From Chrysopilus asiliformis (taxonomy: Eukaryota > Arthropoda > Insecta > Diptera > Rhagionidae), in contig OZ035963.1 in the NCBI GenBank assembly GCA_964034945.1, positions 33,015,644 through 33,079,643 on the forward strand: DNA of 64,000 nucleotides, read 5' to 3'. The notes beneath the pieces are model-generated. The model saw nothing but the letters and a program-made list of their open reading frames with translations. It was not told where the DNA came from and did not search any database. A program made the position numbers and the translations under genes. Shown one piece after another: positions 33,308-44,824 of the stretch (position 1 is the first letter of the stretch; each line of letters opens with the position of its first letter).

Positions 33308-35600
33308 ATTTTTTTTTAAATATATACGTTTATTCACAACCAAAAGGCAAGATGCCTTATATAAAGGTTTACAAGTGTAATTAAATTATAATCATTAATA
33401 CAAGAGAGAACAAAATGGATTCACAGATCCAAATGCAAGTGATTACAATAGTAATACAGACTATACTTTTTGTTTTTTGTTTTTTTTTTCCTTAGCGTCA
33501 AGTTCCACACTATACCAACACAAGTAGAGAAAAAGAAGTAATTACATAAGTGATTAAGCGATATAGGGTAAATACAAAATTAACCGAACCAAAACACGAA
33601 ATATGATACGAAATTTACCAAGTTAATTTACTTTATATTGAAGTTAACGAAAAATTTGAAAAAAACATTTACTCAGGTGGTCTAGTAAGTTCAAAGAAGA
33701 CACGTTTCTTGAATAAATTCACATTTTGTAAATTTTGCATCTCAAACGGCAAGGAATTCCACACGCGAATCGACCTTACAAAGAACGCACCATCCATAAT
33801 TTTACGACGAAATTTAGGAAAAGCCAGCAACTGTCTACGAGAAGACTTTAAAAAGACAATATGGCTACACAGAAAACCTGGACTTTTGAGATTTACAATT
33901 TTAATGAGGAAAACCAAAGCTCTCATTTTGAAATAAGTCATGAGGTCACTACCCAAAAGTTTACAAACAAAAGGAGATATATGGTCCCTATAACGGACAG
34001 AGTACACAAATCCAGTGTTGTGCCGCGTAGTCTACGTGGTGTAGACTACACCATTGTCTACGCGTAGACTATTACTGTAGACAATGGTCTATTCTCTACG
34101 CGTAGACAATGTAGACAATCAATAAAATAAAGGATAGCTGATTTAGTTTTAAAATCTCATTTTCTTCAATCAATTTTAACATAATAAATTTCCAGGAAGC
34201 AATCGCCAAATGCTGTAATGGAAAACTTCAGAGCAAACTTTAGTGGCAATTCTAATTCTTTTCATGCAATCTAAGCGGCTTTTTTTTAATTTTTGCAATT
34301 GAAATCACATTGAATTCTAAAATCTTTTTGCTTTACACATTTTTCTATATAACGAACCGTTTATTTAAAAAACTGATTCATTTGTATGGGATGGCTTTGC
34401 TCATTTAAGAATATCTGTTTAATTTTTTCGAAAAACACTAGTCTTTAGCTTAATTCCGTTGAGAGTCATCGTATTTACAGATGGACGGAAATCTATACGG
34501 AAGTCATTTAAATCAAATAAAGTAAATCAAATACCCCTAATATAAAAAATATTTAAAAAAAACCTACCAAAACTAATTCAAGAATTAATTTTTTGCGCTT
34601 ATATGTATTGTACATAAATCAATCATAATCAGAATCATTGTCTTCTTCGTAATATAAATTATCATTTTTTTGCCAAGAATAATAAATATGGAGTAGTTTT
34701 TTAGACCTTTCAAAGGTCAGTCGATTTCGGCTTTGAGAATATATGACTCACTGATGACTTTGTTTTGACAGATATGAGAAAGTCTACATTGTCTACGCAA
34801 AGTAGACATTGTCTACGCCAAAGTCGACATTGTCTACGCCAAATCTATTGTCTACGCTATTGTCTACACTGAAGTGTAGACAATTAAAGTCTACGCGTAG
34901 AGGAACAACACTGCACAAATCTAGCAACACAATTCCAGCACTTCTTTAGTCGATTGAAATTCGCAACATTGCAGCCCGAAAAAACTTCACAACCATAGGT
35001 AAAAAGAGGTAGAATAAGAGCTAGCGCAAGTCTGCGTTTAAGATCAGAATGCATGTAAACATTCACAGAGTTTAGTCTGCTTAGAACGCCAAATGTCCTT
35101 TTAATCACAAAACTAATATGATCACTCCATGATAAGGTTTCATTAAGAAAAATACCTAAGTCTTTCACTTTATTTGCATAAGGCACCACATTACCTCCGA
35201 ATGAAATAGGACTGAGGAGGTGAGCTATCGGTCTATGATAAAAGGCTATAGCTTGTGTTTTAGAAAAATTTAAAGGCAAAAGGTTACTAAATCGAGTAAA
35301 TTAACAAGATCAGCATTGATCAGGTTGACGCAAGTATCAGGAGAGGATAAATCCCCAGACAGAAAAAATTGGAGATCATCCGCGAATAGGTGCATGTCAC
35401 AATGTATGAGTGCCGAGGTCACATCATTAATAAATAAAAGAAAGAGAAGTGGCCCTAAGATAAAACCTTGAGGCACTCCAGACGACACATTTTTAGTAGA
35501 AGAAAAGGTATCCGATAAACGCACTAACTGAGATCTGTTACTAAGAAAGGACATAATAAGGCGACAAGCAGACTTTGAAAATTTAAACTGAGTAAAGAGT
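33308..35600 (-). mobile_element. Jockey-type LINE, 5'-truncated, interrupted by a hAT-type MITE
   Basis: The minus strand encodes the C-terminal reverse transcriptase part of ORF2: SSGVPQGFILGPLLFLLFIN, then HLFADDLQFFLSG (the catalytic FADD), thumb and C-terminal region to RVWNSLPFEMQNLQNVNLFK, then a stop at 33669. A 3' UTR runs to the poly(A) seen as a T-run at 33308. A frameshift at about 35275 and the MITE at 34013-34913 break the frame. Pseudogenic. Confidence 0.8.
34013..34913. mobile_element. hAT-type MITE with 8-bp target duplication, inside the LINE
   Basis: 901 bp flanked by CACAAATC (34005-34012 and 34914-34921). Ends CAGTGTTGTGCCGCGTAGTC and, inverted, CTACGCGTAGAGGAACAACACTG-like. 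Subterminal GTCTACGC/AGTAGACATT repeats are abundant at both sides. Removing it with one target copy joins the LINE frame (ending CVARFV) to the frame starting YSVRYRDHISP in phase. Confidence 0.85.
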
Positions 35601-35629
35601 TTGGAAACTAAAAGTGAGTGGAAAATTTA

Positions 35630-35830
35630 TGGTGGATCTCCATTACTGAAGCATTCGACGTGTGCAAAAAATTGCATATAAATAGAAAGATACAAAACTC
35701 TGTAATTGTCAGTGGGAAAGACAGAAGACGAACGCGATGTTTTTATAGGTAGTTTTATAGGATATACGTCATAGGAATTTGAACCTTATTCCATGACCAC
35801 AACACTCAACTTTCAAACATTAGCTAGACT
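35630..35830 (+). repeat. Dispersed repeat shared with 48395-48580
   Basis: Contains TAATTGTCAGTGGGAAAGAC, TTTTATAGGATATACGTCAT and AGGAATTTGAACCTTATTCC, which match the block right of the GGGCTCTCTCC end at 48399. Probably a partial copy of the TIR element described at 48399-50463. Confidence 0.55.
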
Positions 35831-35890
35831 TCAAAAAAATCTCCCAACCGTGTGACAGTTGACATCGTCTTTAAATATTGTAATAAAATG

Positions 35891-36175
35891 GATTCGGATA
35901 GCAAAAAATTACTAATCGATATAATTTTCGATGAAGATAGCACAAGTGACAGTGACAATGAAGACCGTGTCGTAAAAAAAGAGAAAGTTCTGGGTTCATG
36001 AATATTACAAGGATCGGGACATAAATGGGGCATTTGTGAGCGTTTTTGGAGCATTCGTTGCCGTACCCAACTGTCACCGCATAAAGGTAGAACCTGAAGC
36101 GTACGTCGATGCGTCTGTCATGCGTGCGTCCGGTTGACAGTTCGATGCGGTGACAGTTGGGTACGGCAACGAATC
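35891..36175 (+). pseudogene. Harbinger-like transposase N-terminal remnant
   Basis: An ATG at 35889-35891 opens a frame MDSDSKKLLIDIIFDEDSTS with an Asp/Glu/Ser run, then a frameshift into WVHEYYKDRDINGAFVSVFG. An acidic start followed by a WV...G.F/Y motif is typical of the N-terminus of HARBI1-like transposases. The rest of the gene is missing. The assignment is an inference from this short pattern. Confidence 0.45.
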
Positions 36176-36745
36176 TGGAGTTAATTCATTGTTTTGCACT
36201 TCTTCTATTAGTTTATCGTCGAAACAATTACTTTCATTTTGTTCCATACTTAAATTCAGGGATGAAAATATTTCTCAATTTTTATATAAACTCACTTCTG
36301 ATGAGGAATATTTATATCGACCAGAATAACACTCACTTCTGATGAGGAATATTTATGTCGAGCAAAATAAAACTCAATCCTGATGAGGAATATTTTTGCC
36401 GAGCAGAATAAAACTTTTTTTTAAAGAGATTTAAAATGTTGTGAAAAACTTATACTCGATGATAGTTGAAAAACTCCTTGAGTTGAAAAAGTCTATTCGA
36501 AGAGGAATATTTCGTTGCCGCATGTAAAAGTAGAAAGTCGACCTACTCTATGCGGTTGCCGCATCGGAAAACGCATTATTAGGGGAGTACTCATAGCAGC
36601 CCGTTGATTTTACTTTGACCGCATCGAACTGTCAACCGGACGCACGCATGACGGACGCATCGACGTACGATTCAGGTTCTAGCTTAAAACTGTCTACCGG
36701 ACGGACGCATCGACGTACGATTCAGGTTCTAGCTTTAATCTATCG
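36057..36745. repeat. Inverted-repeat block with tandem 50-bp units, upstream of Cp110
   Basis: TTGCCGTACCCAACTGTCAC (36057) is inverted at 36150-36172 around GCGTACGTCGATGCGTC. The latter block is again inverted near 36620-36700, partly doubled (GACGCATCGACGTACGATTC twice). Between them, at about 36290-36415, three units starting CTGATGAGGAATATTT lie in tandem. This may be the decayed terminal region of the Harbinger-like element whose transposase start is at 35891. Confidence 0.5.
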
Positions 36746-37065
36746 TACCGCTTGGCTTGGTGTTTCACATTTGCTCAGATCGTGTCTATGAGTTAAAAGG
36801 TTCATATGCTCGTTTTTCAAGTGTCTAGATCCCAGGCTCTTAAAACGCACCGTCAAAGCGGACCGTCTGGTGCTATCCATAGTGGCACTCTAATTAATCG
36901 AGTTTAAAATTTGACCAGTGTGAGATTACTGTTACACTTTGGTTGCTATGGTGTTTTCGATATAAATTCAAAATTGATTATTTTGCTTTCAAATTGCGTT
37001 TTTATTTTTCATTGTTTTATAATTGATTTCTGTTGATATAAATTATTGAAATTTGAAATGCGAAG

Positions 37066-40000
37066 ATGTCTTCAAGAAATGGGAAGTACAATTCGGTCTT
37101 CAAAATCGATGGAATCCCGATTTTACCACCATTGGTATTTTTTTCCATTGCTTACCAAGTGTGAAAACTTAATTCAATTATCACATTTCTGTAGATGACT
37201 GAAGAGAAGCGGCGTGAAATGCTTTATCTGAGGGATTTGGCTGCTACTATAGAAAAGAAATCGAAACGCCGACAACGTATGAATATTACGAGAGAAATCA
37301 ATGAAATTGAATCGGACAACGAATATATGAAGGTGTCGAGTTTTTTACAACAACGAAGTAATTCACTACCAGACACCATGTCCAGCTGTCCAATTCCACA
37401 TCCCACAGCCAAAAATATGCCCGAAAAGAAGGTCAATCTTCAAAAGTCCGATACTTTTATTTTTGATATCGGCACAAATGTTGTGATTATCCCGCAGTTG
37501 GGAGATTTGCACACAACTGACGAGTTCCCAAGTGCCTCTAAATATGTTACAGAAGTGCCTTCATCACCCTATCAAACATATAACGCATCTTACAAAAAAG
37601 TCCGATCGGGTATTCCTGTTAGTAATGAGAATCCAACCATAAGCATTGTCCCACCAACTCCAGACAACGACGTAGATGTTAAAAAAGATTTGATGAAAAA
37701 CGAGCAGATTACAGGAAGAAAATCACGGGAAGCGAAAAACGAGAGCCCGAAAACACCAAAAAGGTCATCGACAAGCCCTTCACTAAAGAATTTGTCTGAA
37801 GAAAACATATCTAGTCCCTGTAGGATGATCAGATCAAACTCCTTTACATTAGATGGGCCAAGTCCATTTCTTTTACGACACTTGGCTAAAGCCGAACAAG
37901 CAGCGAAAGATGAACATGGGTCAATCAATGCGGAAAAGTCACCGAACAAATGGAGAGAAAATTTTACAGCCGAATTAATGGCATCGGAATACCGCAAAAG
38001 TCCTGAAAAACAAAAGAAACCTCATTTAGGTATTGTTGGTAAAGCTACATCCCCTTTGATATCAAATATTGGGAACACGAAACAGAAAAGAAGTCCCTAT
38101 GAGACAAAAGTCCCAAGTAAAACGAAGCTGCTCCGGAAATATAAAATTCCACTGAAGAAATCAATGTCAACCGTTTCAATAAAGAAGAAAACTGTTTCAG
38201 CAAGAAATCCATCGTTTGACAAAAATACCCCCTCGAGTTTAACATTTGTGGATAACAAAGAAGCTTTGCAGGGAATATTTGAGAAAATTGAGAATGAACA
38301 CAACCTTAAACTAATGCAATTGCTTAAGAAACAAACTGAAGAACAGAAACGTATGCAAGAGTCCTTTGAGAAACAACAACAGATGCTTTTACAGCAGCTG
38401 AATAAGGATATAATGACATTGAAATTAGAATCATCTAAAAATACTATCAAAAATGTAAATCACCCAAGTGTCGATGATTTAAGTATGCGATCCATTTCAT
38501 ACAGGCAGACATTTAAAAGTCCCAATAGCTCAAGGGACCAGCAGAATTTCGTTGATTCATCCAAAACGAAATTGGCTGCCGAAAGGGATCAAAATGTTGT
38601 CCCTATTAGTGGCCGAATTAAAAGTCCGAATTGCTCACGCCGTCTATTCTTTGTCGACCTATCACCCTCACGAAAAACAAACAATGTACAATCAAAAAAA
38701 GTAAGTTCGTAAATGCACTCATGAGTTTGTAAATAACTTAAAATAAATTTTTAATGTTGATGGTGGTTGGTAAATTATTTCAAGGCTTTTGTTTGATTAA
38801 TTAACTCCTTTGTATTTACGCTCATACAGCCATAAGACTTATTAATTTTATTCTTTAGTCATAGTTATAGAGAATTTTGAATTAACAAATTTCCTTTCTT
38901 TTGCATGTCATAACAAACGCTTTTGTCGTTAAAATACTGTGTTGATCATATTTAAAAGACTTTGAAACGTTTTCTTAGGCCATACGATTTAAAAATTCAA
39001 GAAAAGTTTAAAATGCGACTGTAAAACTTATTATGTATATTAATTTAAGTTTTCTTTAAACGACATCGAGGAAACTTCTTTTGTGCATGACAATAAAGTA
39101 CGGCCTACTGTATATAAGAACTCCATATTAACACCATAACTACCAAACCCGCCACATTGTCTGAGTAGTAATTTTATGGTTTTTTTACATTTTAATGCGT
39201 TTAAAGCATAAATCCAAATACATTGGAACTTTGATATATTGAAATTCTCTATAAACAAAATTTTTCTCAAACTTTGATTTAGGAAGACATACACAATCAA
39301 AACCGTCACCATATAACGAAATTCTCCTTAGAATTTCTCCTTACCATCCTGAGCTGTGCTTCGGCATTAAAGGGTCTTCCCCTAAGCTCTGGCTGAAACT
39401 ATAAAAAAAATATCAGTTGTGGTCAACACAAAACTTTCTTCTACAAAATCTACGACCCTGCGCAATTTACGCTGGAGCCCTGTCGCGTTGTCAACCTAAG
39501 ACGACCTCCCAATAAATTCTTGGTTTATTCAAAAATATCAAAACCGTACAAAATTTGAGATAACTTGAGAACTGTAAAATATATCAATTTACGGTAAATC
39601 GCAAAAATGTAGAAAATGTTAACATCTTTAATTATTCTTTTAACTGATTTGTCGAAAAACCGTTAGTTTGCAAATTATTCGCAAAAATATGATTTTTACA
39701 TATTAATGAAAATATCTCAATAACGGTAAAATATAACGGATAACGGTAAAAGACAAAATTGTGCAGAATGCCATTCTCATTAATTCACTTCATATATTCA
39801 GTCAGCAAAAACCCGTTAGTTTTCGAGATAATCGCAAAAAACTGTTTTTTTGGAAATAACGGTTTATCTCGATAACAGGTTGAGATATCGAGTTATAGCT
39901 AAAGACAAAAGTGTGGGAAATTTTATTTTCTCCAAGTTTTGTCATACTTAAGGCCACTAAAAAACGCGTAGTTTGGGAGTAAATCGAGAAAAACGAAATT

Positions 40001-43000
40001 GCGATTTTTGAAAAACCGCCATTTTGGATACTTCCGGTTAACGGATTTCCACCAAAAGTTGATAGGATCGTCCCATTTCAGGACCCAACATGCCTATAAA
40101 ATTTCATGGCGCTAGCTTTATTAGTTTCTGAGAAATCTTGTACACAGACTGACAGACAGACTGACAGACAGAAAGACATTGTTTTAATATGACTCCAATG
40201 GACTCAGGAGTGATCGGGAAATGTTTTTTAGGCAAAATTAAGAGGTCGAAATTTTTCATGAATACAATACTTTATTATACTCCGTAGAAGAAAGTAATAA
40301 TGAAATAATTTTCATTACGATAACCAGACGTATACGTGGGACAGTCCCGCATTTTAGACGTCTCTGTCTCGCATTAGAAACCCTCGCGCCAATCGACCTT
40401 TTGTGTATGGTTGCAGATAAAGTTAATCACAAAATATTCTGCATTGAACAAAACGTGTGCTGGATTTGAAATTTTTGTATGGTTGGTTCTCGATAGGAAT
40501 CAATTGAGGATTATATCTGATCCTAAATATGTGAAAACTTTCCCCTGTTTACAAATATTTTACTTGCGGCGCATTTTTTTTACTGTTATCTTCCAAAGAA
40601 AGTCATTCCATTGATGCAGTTCTTCTGCAACGATGAAAATTCGAGAAATTCTTGAAGTAAAGATGGTAAAAAAACTATTGGCTACTTCTGGAATTATCAC
40701 GAAAAAATAATTCCCTGGGGGTTGCATCATAATTTCAGAAATTAGGTCACCTTACTCTCCATATAGCGAAATTTTTCAAATTATTTACATTGACTGAATT
40801 AGATTTTCCGAATGGCTGAAAAGTCAATTTGGACAAAATAATAAAAGTTAATGAAAAAAGTCATAAAGAAATTCAAAGAATTAATTGGTGATGATTTAAA
40901 AAAAAGTTTGATTTTTCCGAAATAACAACTATGGGGTGGGCGATTGGCTTTATTTTTGGACTACGGTGTTATTTTGGCATTGTAAACACTAGTGCGCTCA
41001 AAAACATTTTTATACGCTATATGATATACTAACACCGCGTCTTGATTAACAATGTTTCATCCCAAGAAATATCTCACCGCAATGAGATTTTTTTGACAGC
41101 TGGGCCGAAAATCTCTTGAAATTTAGTACTCAAAATGTCGATGAAAAGAAAACACATAGTCGCCGCGCTCGCAATTAATGCAATACGTGAAATTGAAAAG
41201 GCTGAAACAGAAGAACAGACGAAAAGAAAAACCTCTTAATGTTATATATTCTCTTCCAAAGCTTTTTGTATCGTATTTTGTAAAAATTAGTTATTTTCGC
41301 AATTACTTGTCGGGAGAATTTAGATTCCGCCATCTTGAATTGTGAAATTCCAAGAAATTTTGCTATTGCAAGATTTCAAGAAATTTATCTCTGGGATTTT
41401 TTCTCGCCGTCAACTCGAGCTCTGATTGGTCAATCAAAAATCTCTGCGATGAAAAATCCCAAATCAAGACGCGGTGTAACTCCTACGCACAATGGTATCA
41501 ACACGAACAATCTCTGACAGTTCATTCAGTAATTCCAACGCATTTTGTTATTGATTGCTAGTGGTTTCATGGTACATGAGGTGGCAGGAATGTGACGGGG
41601 AACCTTGAGTCAACCTATGACCTCCTTGATGCCAGTAGGCTCTTCAAGTTATAAGCGAACTGACAGAAAAACAGAAAGCAGTAACATAAAGGGAACCTTG
41701 GGTAGAGCCGTTGTCTAATACTCCTTGACGCTAGTAAACTGCCCTGAAAGTTTCATATCAAATCGGTTCAGTGGCTCTCGAGTTATAAGCGAACTGACAG
41801 TCAGACACACAATCCTATTATATAGTAGATTAGGAGTATATTAGATTTAGTACACCGTTTGTAACGCATCGAACCAATCATAGGACACAAAAATGAGCTA
41901 CACCAGAGTGTTAAGCCCAAGATTGCGATTCAGCTTCCTCGACCAATGAGATCAAAGCTTTTATATCCAAATCGTTGAAAGCTTTGATTTCATTGGTCGA
42001 GAAACTTCAATCGTAATCGCAATCGTCAGTCTGAATTGGGCTTTAAGTATGACAAAACATTTCGATCTCCGCAAGTCCGTCCGTCTGTCTGTCTGCCTGT
42101 CTGTTTATCCGAGAACACCAAAACTGTCGAAAGGATTGAGTTAGAGACTTGAAATTTTGTATAGTTACGTTTCTCTTAAATGGCTAGGCTAAGTTCTTGA
42201 ACGGGCAAAGCTGGACCATTACTTTCCCCCTCCTCCATACAAACGAAATAGTTTTTTGCAATTTTGTCGTAAACGGTGAGTCATATTGAAAGATTTATAA
42301 ATCTAAAATGTGTTTAGAATAGGATTTCACATAACCCATCCATACATCAAAATTCAATCAGACCACTCCTTTCATTTTTTAAAATAAACATTTTGTCTGT
42401 CATCCATCATATAGAGTATTTGATAATTGGGTCCTGGGAATTGTAGCTTTTCTTATGTTTAGTGTCGAATTTCTGCGGCACGAAATGAATCGATTTTCGC
42501 TTGAACAACGTTGAGAAATAGTGAAAATTTATTTCCAAAGAGAGCGCTCTGTTGCCGATACAATGCGAATTTTGAAAAGGAGTTTCGGTCGAAAAATTGC
42601 ACTAACCGCGATTTAATTTATGTAATCGATATATTTATATATCGGTAACATTCGATTTTCAAGTGTAGATCCCATTCCCGCGCATCGATTTTGATGCCGC
42701 TTTCGAATACAGTAGAATCCCGATAATTCGTATTTCAAGGGACCGACGTAAAAATACGAAGTATCGGGATATTCGAATTAGCGGGATTACAAATTATCGG
42801 GATTTTTTTCAAGGGACCAGCAAATTCATACGAATTAGCGGGATATACGAATTATCGGGGTACGAATTATCGGAATTCTACTGTATATGTTTTTAGTAAT
42901 TAGGGGCATGTGTTAGGCTATACGTCAACTGAATGTTCTCCCCACTTCTCATCCCCTCGCCTGCTATCTTCAGAACCGTTGGAGAAATTTTGACACTGTT

Positions 43001-44235
43001 TGCGCCATTGGATGAATGGTCCGCTGAAATCTACTCTCACCCTTGTCTGAAAAACCCGTCTCGTTCTACCTACTGAACCGTTGGAGCAATTTTAACGAAC
43101 GTAAACCGCAATCTTGGTAGCAATTCCGAAAGATCACAGGCGACTGTCGATTCGACGGTTTTTTAAGTTGATCGCCTTAACCCTAAACCCCTAATTTTGA
43201 AACCTAACGATTTCTCAAAAGTGAAACTCAGAGTCTCTTAGTATAAATATCGAAAAGAGATGTGTATTTATTTAGAATTAAAGAAATATTTAGGAAATAA
43301 AAACGTTTTCTAGTCATTTTTACGAAAAGCTAAATATTTACAGGCATAGTTTTTTGCATTTAATATTTGATTTGAGACTGACAGGCTCACTTCTGGGGTT
43401 TAGGGTTAAGTGAAGCCGCCGAATCGACAGTCATCTGTGACCTTATCGTGTTATGACAGGCTTTGATTCTAGTATATTCATAAGTGCAATAAAACATCTT
43501 TTAATTTTAGGACTTATGTCTAATTAGGATTCTTTTCATGACTTTTAATTTTAGGTCTCGATTAGACAGAATCTAATTTTAGGTCTCAATTAGACAGAAA
43601 TTGCGATTTTTTCATGTCCTGGTTGGACACATATTTTAGCCCAATATATCAAAAAACTCTGATAAATGCTCCCTTGATGGGATTTTTCAATGGAAGGCCA
43701 TGAGGAAAATCGTAATTTATATCCAATCCGAATGAGGTTTAATGCAGAAATTTCCGTTTTTAAGGAGATTTCGTCGTGTTCGAGTTTTGCTGTAGATATT
43801 TTCTAATTAAAAATTCGGCCTTTCCCAAGTTTGCTAAATCAAAGTTCTTGTACAGGAAGAAGCTGCTACCCAAATAAATGCTTGTGTCCGAGGATACCTA
43901 GTTAGGCGATTGTTCCGAACAGAATACATACGAAGAATAGTACAAACCATACAGGATACGCTCCTTTTTGTCCTAGATTTACACAAGGAAACATTGGATG
44001 ACGATAGTCCGGTAAACATCGAATTGAAAGCACAACTTTTACAACAGGTATAAATACTTACAGTGAGATTTTGTGCTGAAATATTAATTTTAGTGTACAA
44101 TTACAGTTAACTTCGGCATGTTATATGCTGAATAATATTTTTTGTGATATAAGCATTAAACAAAGAATGGAGATTATTGCAAGAGATCGAACGTATATGA
44201 AAAGGCGAAGCACTAATCGGACCATATCGCCATAA
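37066..44235 (+). CDS. Cp110: Centriolar coiled-coil protein CP110
   Basis: Centriole distal-end capping protein that limits centriole length and blocks ciliation in animal cells. Exons 37066-37134, 37195-38700, 43856-44047 and 44107-44235; all junctions GT-AG, phase 0; 631 residues. Residues 1-60 hold the conserved start KIDGIPILPPLMTEEKRREM and a basic helix. The middle is low-complexity, Ser/Lys/Pro-rich. A coiled coil lies at about 380-425 (KLMQLLKKQTEEQKRMQESF). The C-terminal exons carry an IQ-like helix (EEAATQINACVRGYLVRRLF) and the CP110 tail QRMEIIARDRTYMKRRSTNR. The length is close to the fly protein as I remember it and shorter than the vertebrate one. An upstream out-of-frame ATG lies at 37058. 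The 5.2-kb third intron could hide a small exon. Confidence 0.9.
37195..38700 (+). CDS. Cp110: Cp110 exon 2 (large central exon)
   Basis: 502 codons. It is preceded by a CTGTAG acceptor and ends at consensus donor GTAAGT (38701). Without splicing a stop comes four codons later. It contains several SPS/SPN sites (for example ITGRKSREAKNESPKTPKRS), suggesting phosphorylation by proline-directed kinases, and the coiled coil. Base composition is clearly less AT-rich than the flanking introns. Confidence 0.92.
38716..39540. other. Cp110 intron 2, 5' part, with a LINE 3' fragment
   Basis: AT-rich. A fragment at about 39335-39405 (CCATCCTGAGCTGTGCTTCG, then CCCCTAAGCTCTGGCTGAAA) is the 3' end of the LINE seen at 44400-44720. 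CCATATAACGAAATTCTCC at 39310 and a partner near 39240 resemble the pogo-like ends at 47700. Confidence 0.5.
39540..40300 (+). repeat. Dispersed repeat family D (copy 5, most complete)
   Basis: Includes alternating ATAACGGT/TATCTCGATAAC phrases, GGATTTCCACCAAAAGTTGA, a GACTGACAGACAGACTGACA run at about 40150, and the 3' block ATTAAGAGGTCGAAATTTTT. The order of blocks is the same as in the partial copies at 8870, 23720, 26380 (inverted) and 31260. Non-coding, class unknown. Confidence 0.6.
41033..41476. mobile_element. MITE with CACCGCGTCTTGATT ends, TAA target duplication
   Basis: 444 bp. CACCGCGTCTTGATT at the left, AATCAAGACGCGGTG at the right, TAA on both sides (41030-41032, 41477-41479). 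Full-length relative of the 95-bp copy at 18461-18555. Harbinger-like by target size. Contains AACTCGAGCTCTGATTGGTC. Confidence 0.8.
41820..42450 (+). repeat. Diverged (GTCY)n repeat, subfamily A', interrupted by a MITE
   Basis: Starts near TATATTAGATTTAGTACACC, continues ACCAATCATAGGACAC, then a MITE at 41914-42042, then TATGACAAAACATTTCG, a CCGTCCGTCTGTCTGTCTGC array and the core GAGTTAGAGACTTGAAATTT. The same order is found, split by insertions, at 58990-63590. Confidence 0.7.
41914..42042. mobile_element. 129-bp MITE with AGCCCAA ends, TTA target duplication
   Basis: AGCCCAAGATTGCGATTCAG at the left and an inverted ...GAATTGGGCT at the right; arms also pair through CGACCAATGA and TCATTGGTCG. 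TTA lies at 41911-41913 and 42043-42045. It interrupts the A' repeat between two conserved blocks, so the insertion site is exact. Confidence 0.8.
42710..42883. mobile_element. 174-bp pogo/Tc1-like MITE
   Basis: CAGTAGAATCCCGATAATTC at the left and GAATTATCGGAATTCTACTG-type inverted end at the right; TA on both sides. The interior repeats AATTAGCGGGAT and TACGAATTATCGGG. No coding capacity. Confidence 0.8.
43125..43450. mobile_element. Inverted-repeat element in Cp110 intron 2
   Basis: GATCACAGGCGACTGTCGATTC and TTAACCCTAAACCCC-type blocks at the left are inverted at 43395-43445 (GGGGTTTAGGGTTAA, GAATCGACAGTCATCTGTGA). Arms are about 60 bp with an AT-rich middle. Target duplication not seen. 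Confidence 0.6.
43500..43830. other. Cp110 intron 2, 3' end with short repeats
   Basis: Three variants of TTTTAGGTCTCGATTAGACA in 43505-43600, also found once near 11460. Otherwise intronic sequence up to the TACAG acceptor of exon 3. Confidence 0.4.
43856..44235 (+). CDS. Cp110: Cp110 exons 3-4 (conserved C-terminus)
   Basis: Exon 3 (64 codons) and exon 4 (42 codons plus TAA at 44233), separated by a 59-bp intron. The sequence RIVQTIQDTLLFVLDLHKET and LTSACYMLNNIFCDISIKQR gives the diagnostic helical tail shared with vertebrate CP110. Exon 4 lies outside any long open frame and is found only by splicing. Confidence 0.88.
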
Positions 44236-44394
44236 TGTACTAAAATATAGTAAGTATGAAATAAATGAATATACAGTCTAAATAAATAATTTACGGTTTA
44301 CCTCGAAACCTTAACTTGGTAACAGAAAAACATCGACTAAAAAAATTCCATTAAAAAAGATCAAATATTCAGTAGAGTAAATTTAAAAGTCGTG

Positions 44395-44725
44395 TCTCGA
44401 AATTGGCTGTTGCATTTGTTGTTTTTACCAATATTTTTTCCCTATATTTCCGGTATATTTTCCCTAGACCCTCTCGTGCGGCTGCACACACGTACGACTT
44501 CTTCTTTGAGCCTCCCTGTTTTCGTACAGTAAAGTTTCGGAGTTTCTGCATTTCGCGACAACATAACTTTGGAACGATTTACCAACCGATGTGTTCTCCC
44601 CGGACTATAACCAGCAGAAGTTCAAGAAGATCATAAAACGACATCTCCTTTTGTCCTTCCGACCACCCTGAGGTATTCTTCGGCATTAAAGGGTCTTCCC
44701 CTAAACTCTGGCTGAAACTATAAAA
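44395..44725 (+). mobile_element. LINE 3'-end fragment (ORF2 C-terminus and 3' UTR)
   Basis: The plus strand reads LWNDLPTDVFSPDYNQQKFK, then KIIKRHLLLSFRPP and a stop: the W-N-D-L-P end typical of Jockey/CR1-type ORF2. The 3' UTR includes GCATTAAAGGGTCTTCCCCT. The upstream part is frameshifted. Opposite-strand sister of 63720-64000. It lies between Cp110 and the CFAP210-like gene. Confidence 0.7.
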
Positions 44726-44824
44726 AAACGGCAATTTCGAGTCACGCAAAGTGACGCGTCTAAGAAAATCGGCCTGATAGGCTTTTCCATCGTACACCAC
44801 TTTTCAATTTACCCCAATGATTTT

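Noticed and set aside
37224..38450. Minus-strand open frames of 66-135 codons opposite Cp110
   Set aside because: Shadows of the Cp110 coding exon; residue content (Phe/Ser/Cys-rich) is that of antisense of Lys/Glu-rich coding sequence.
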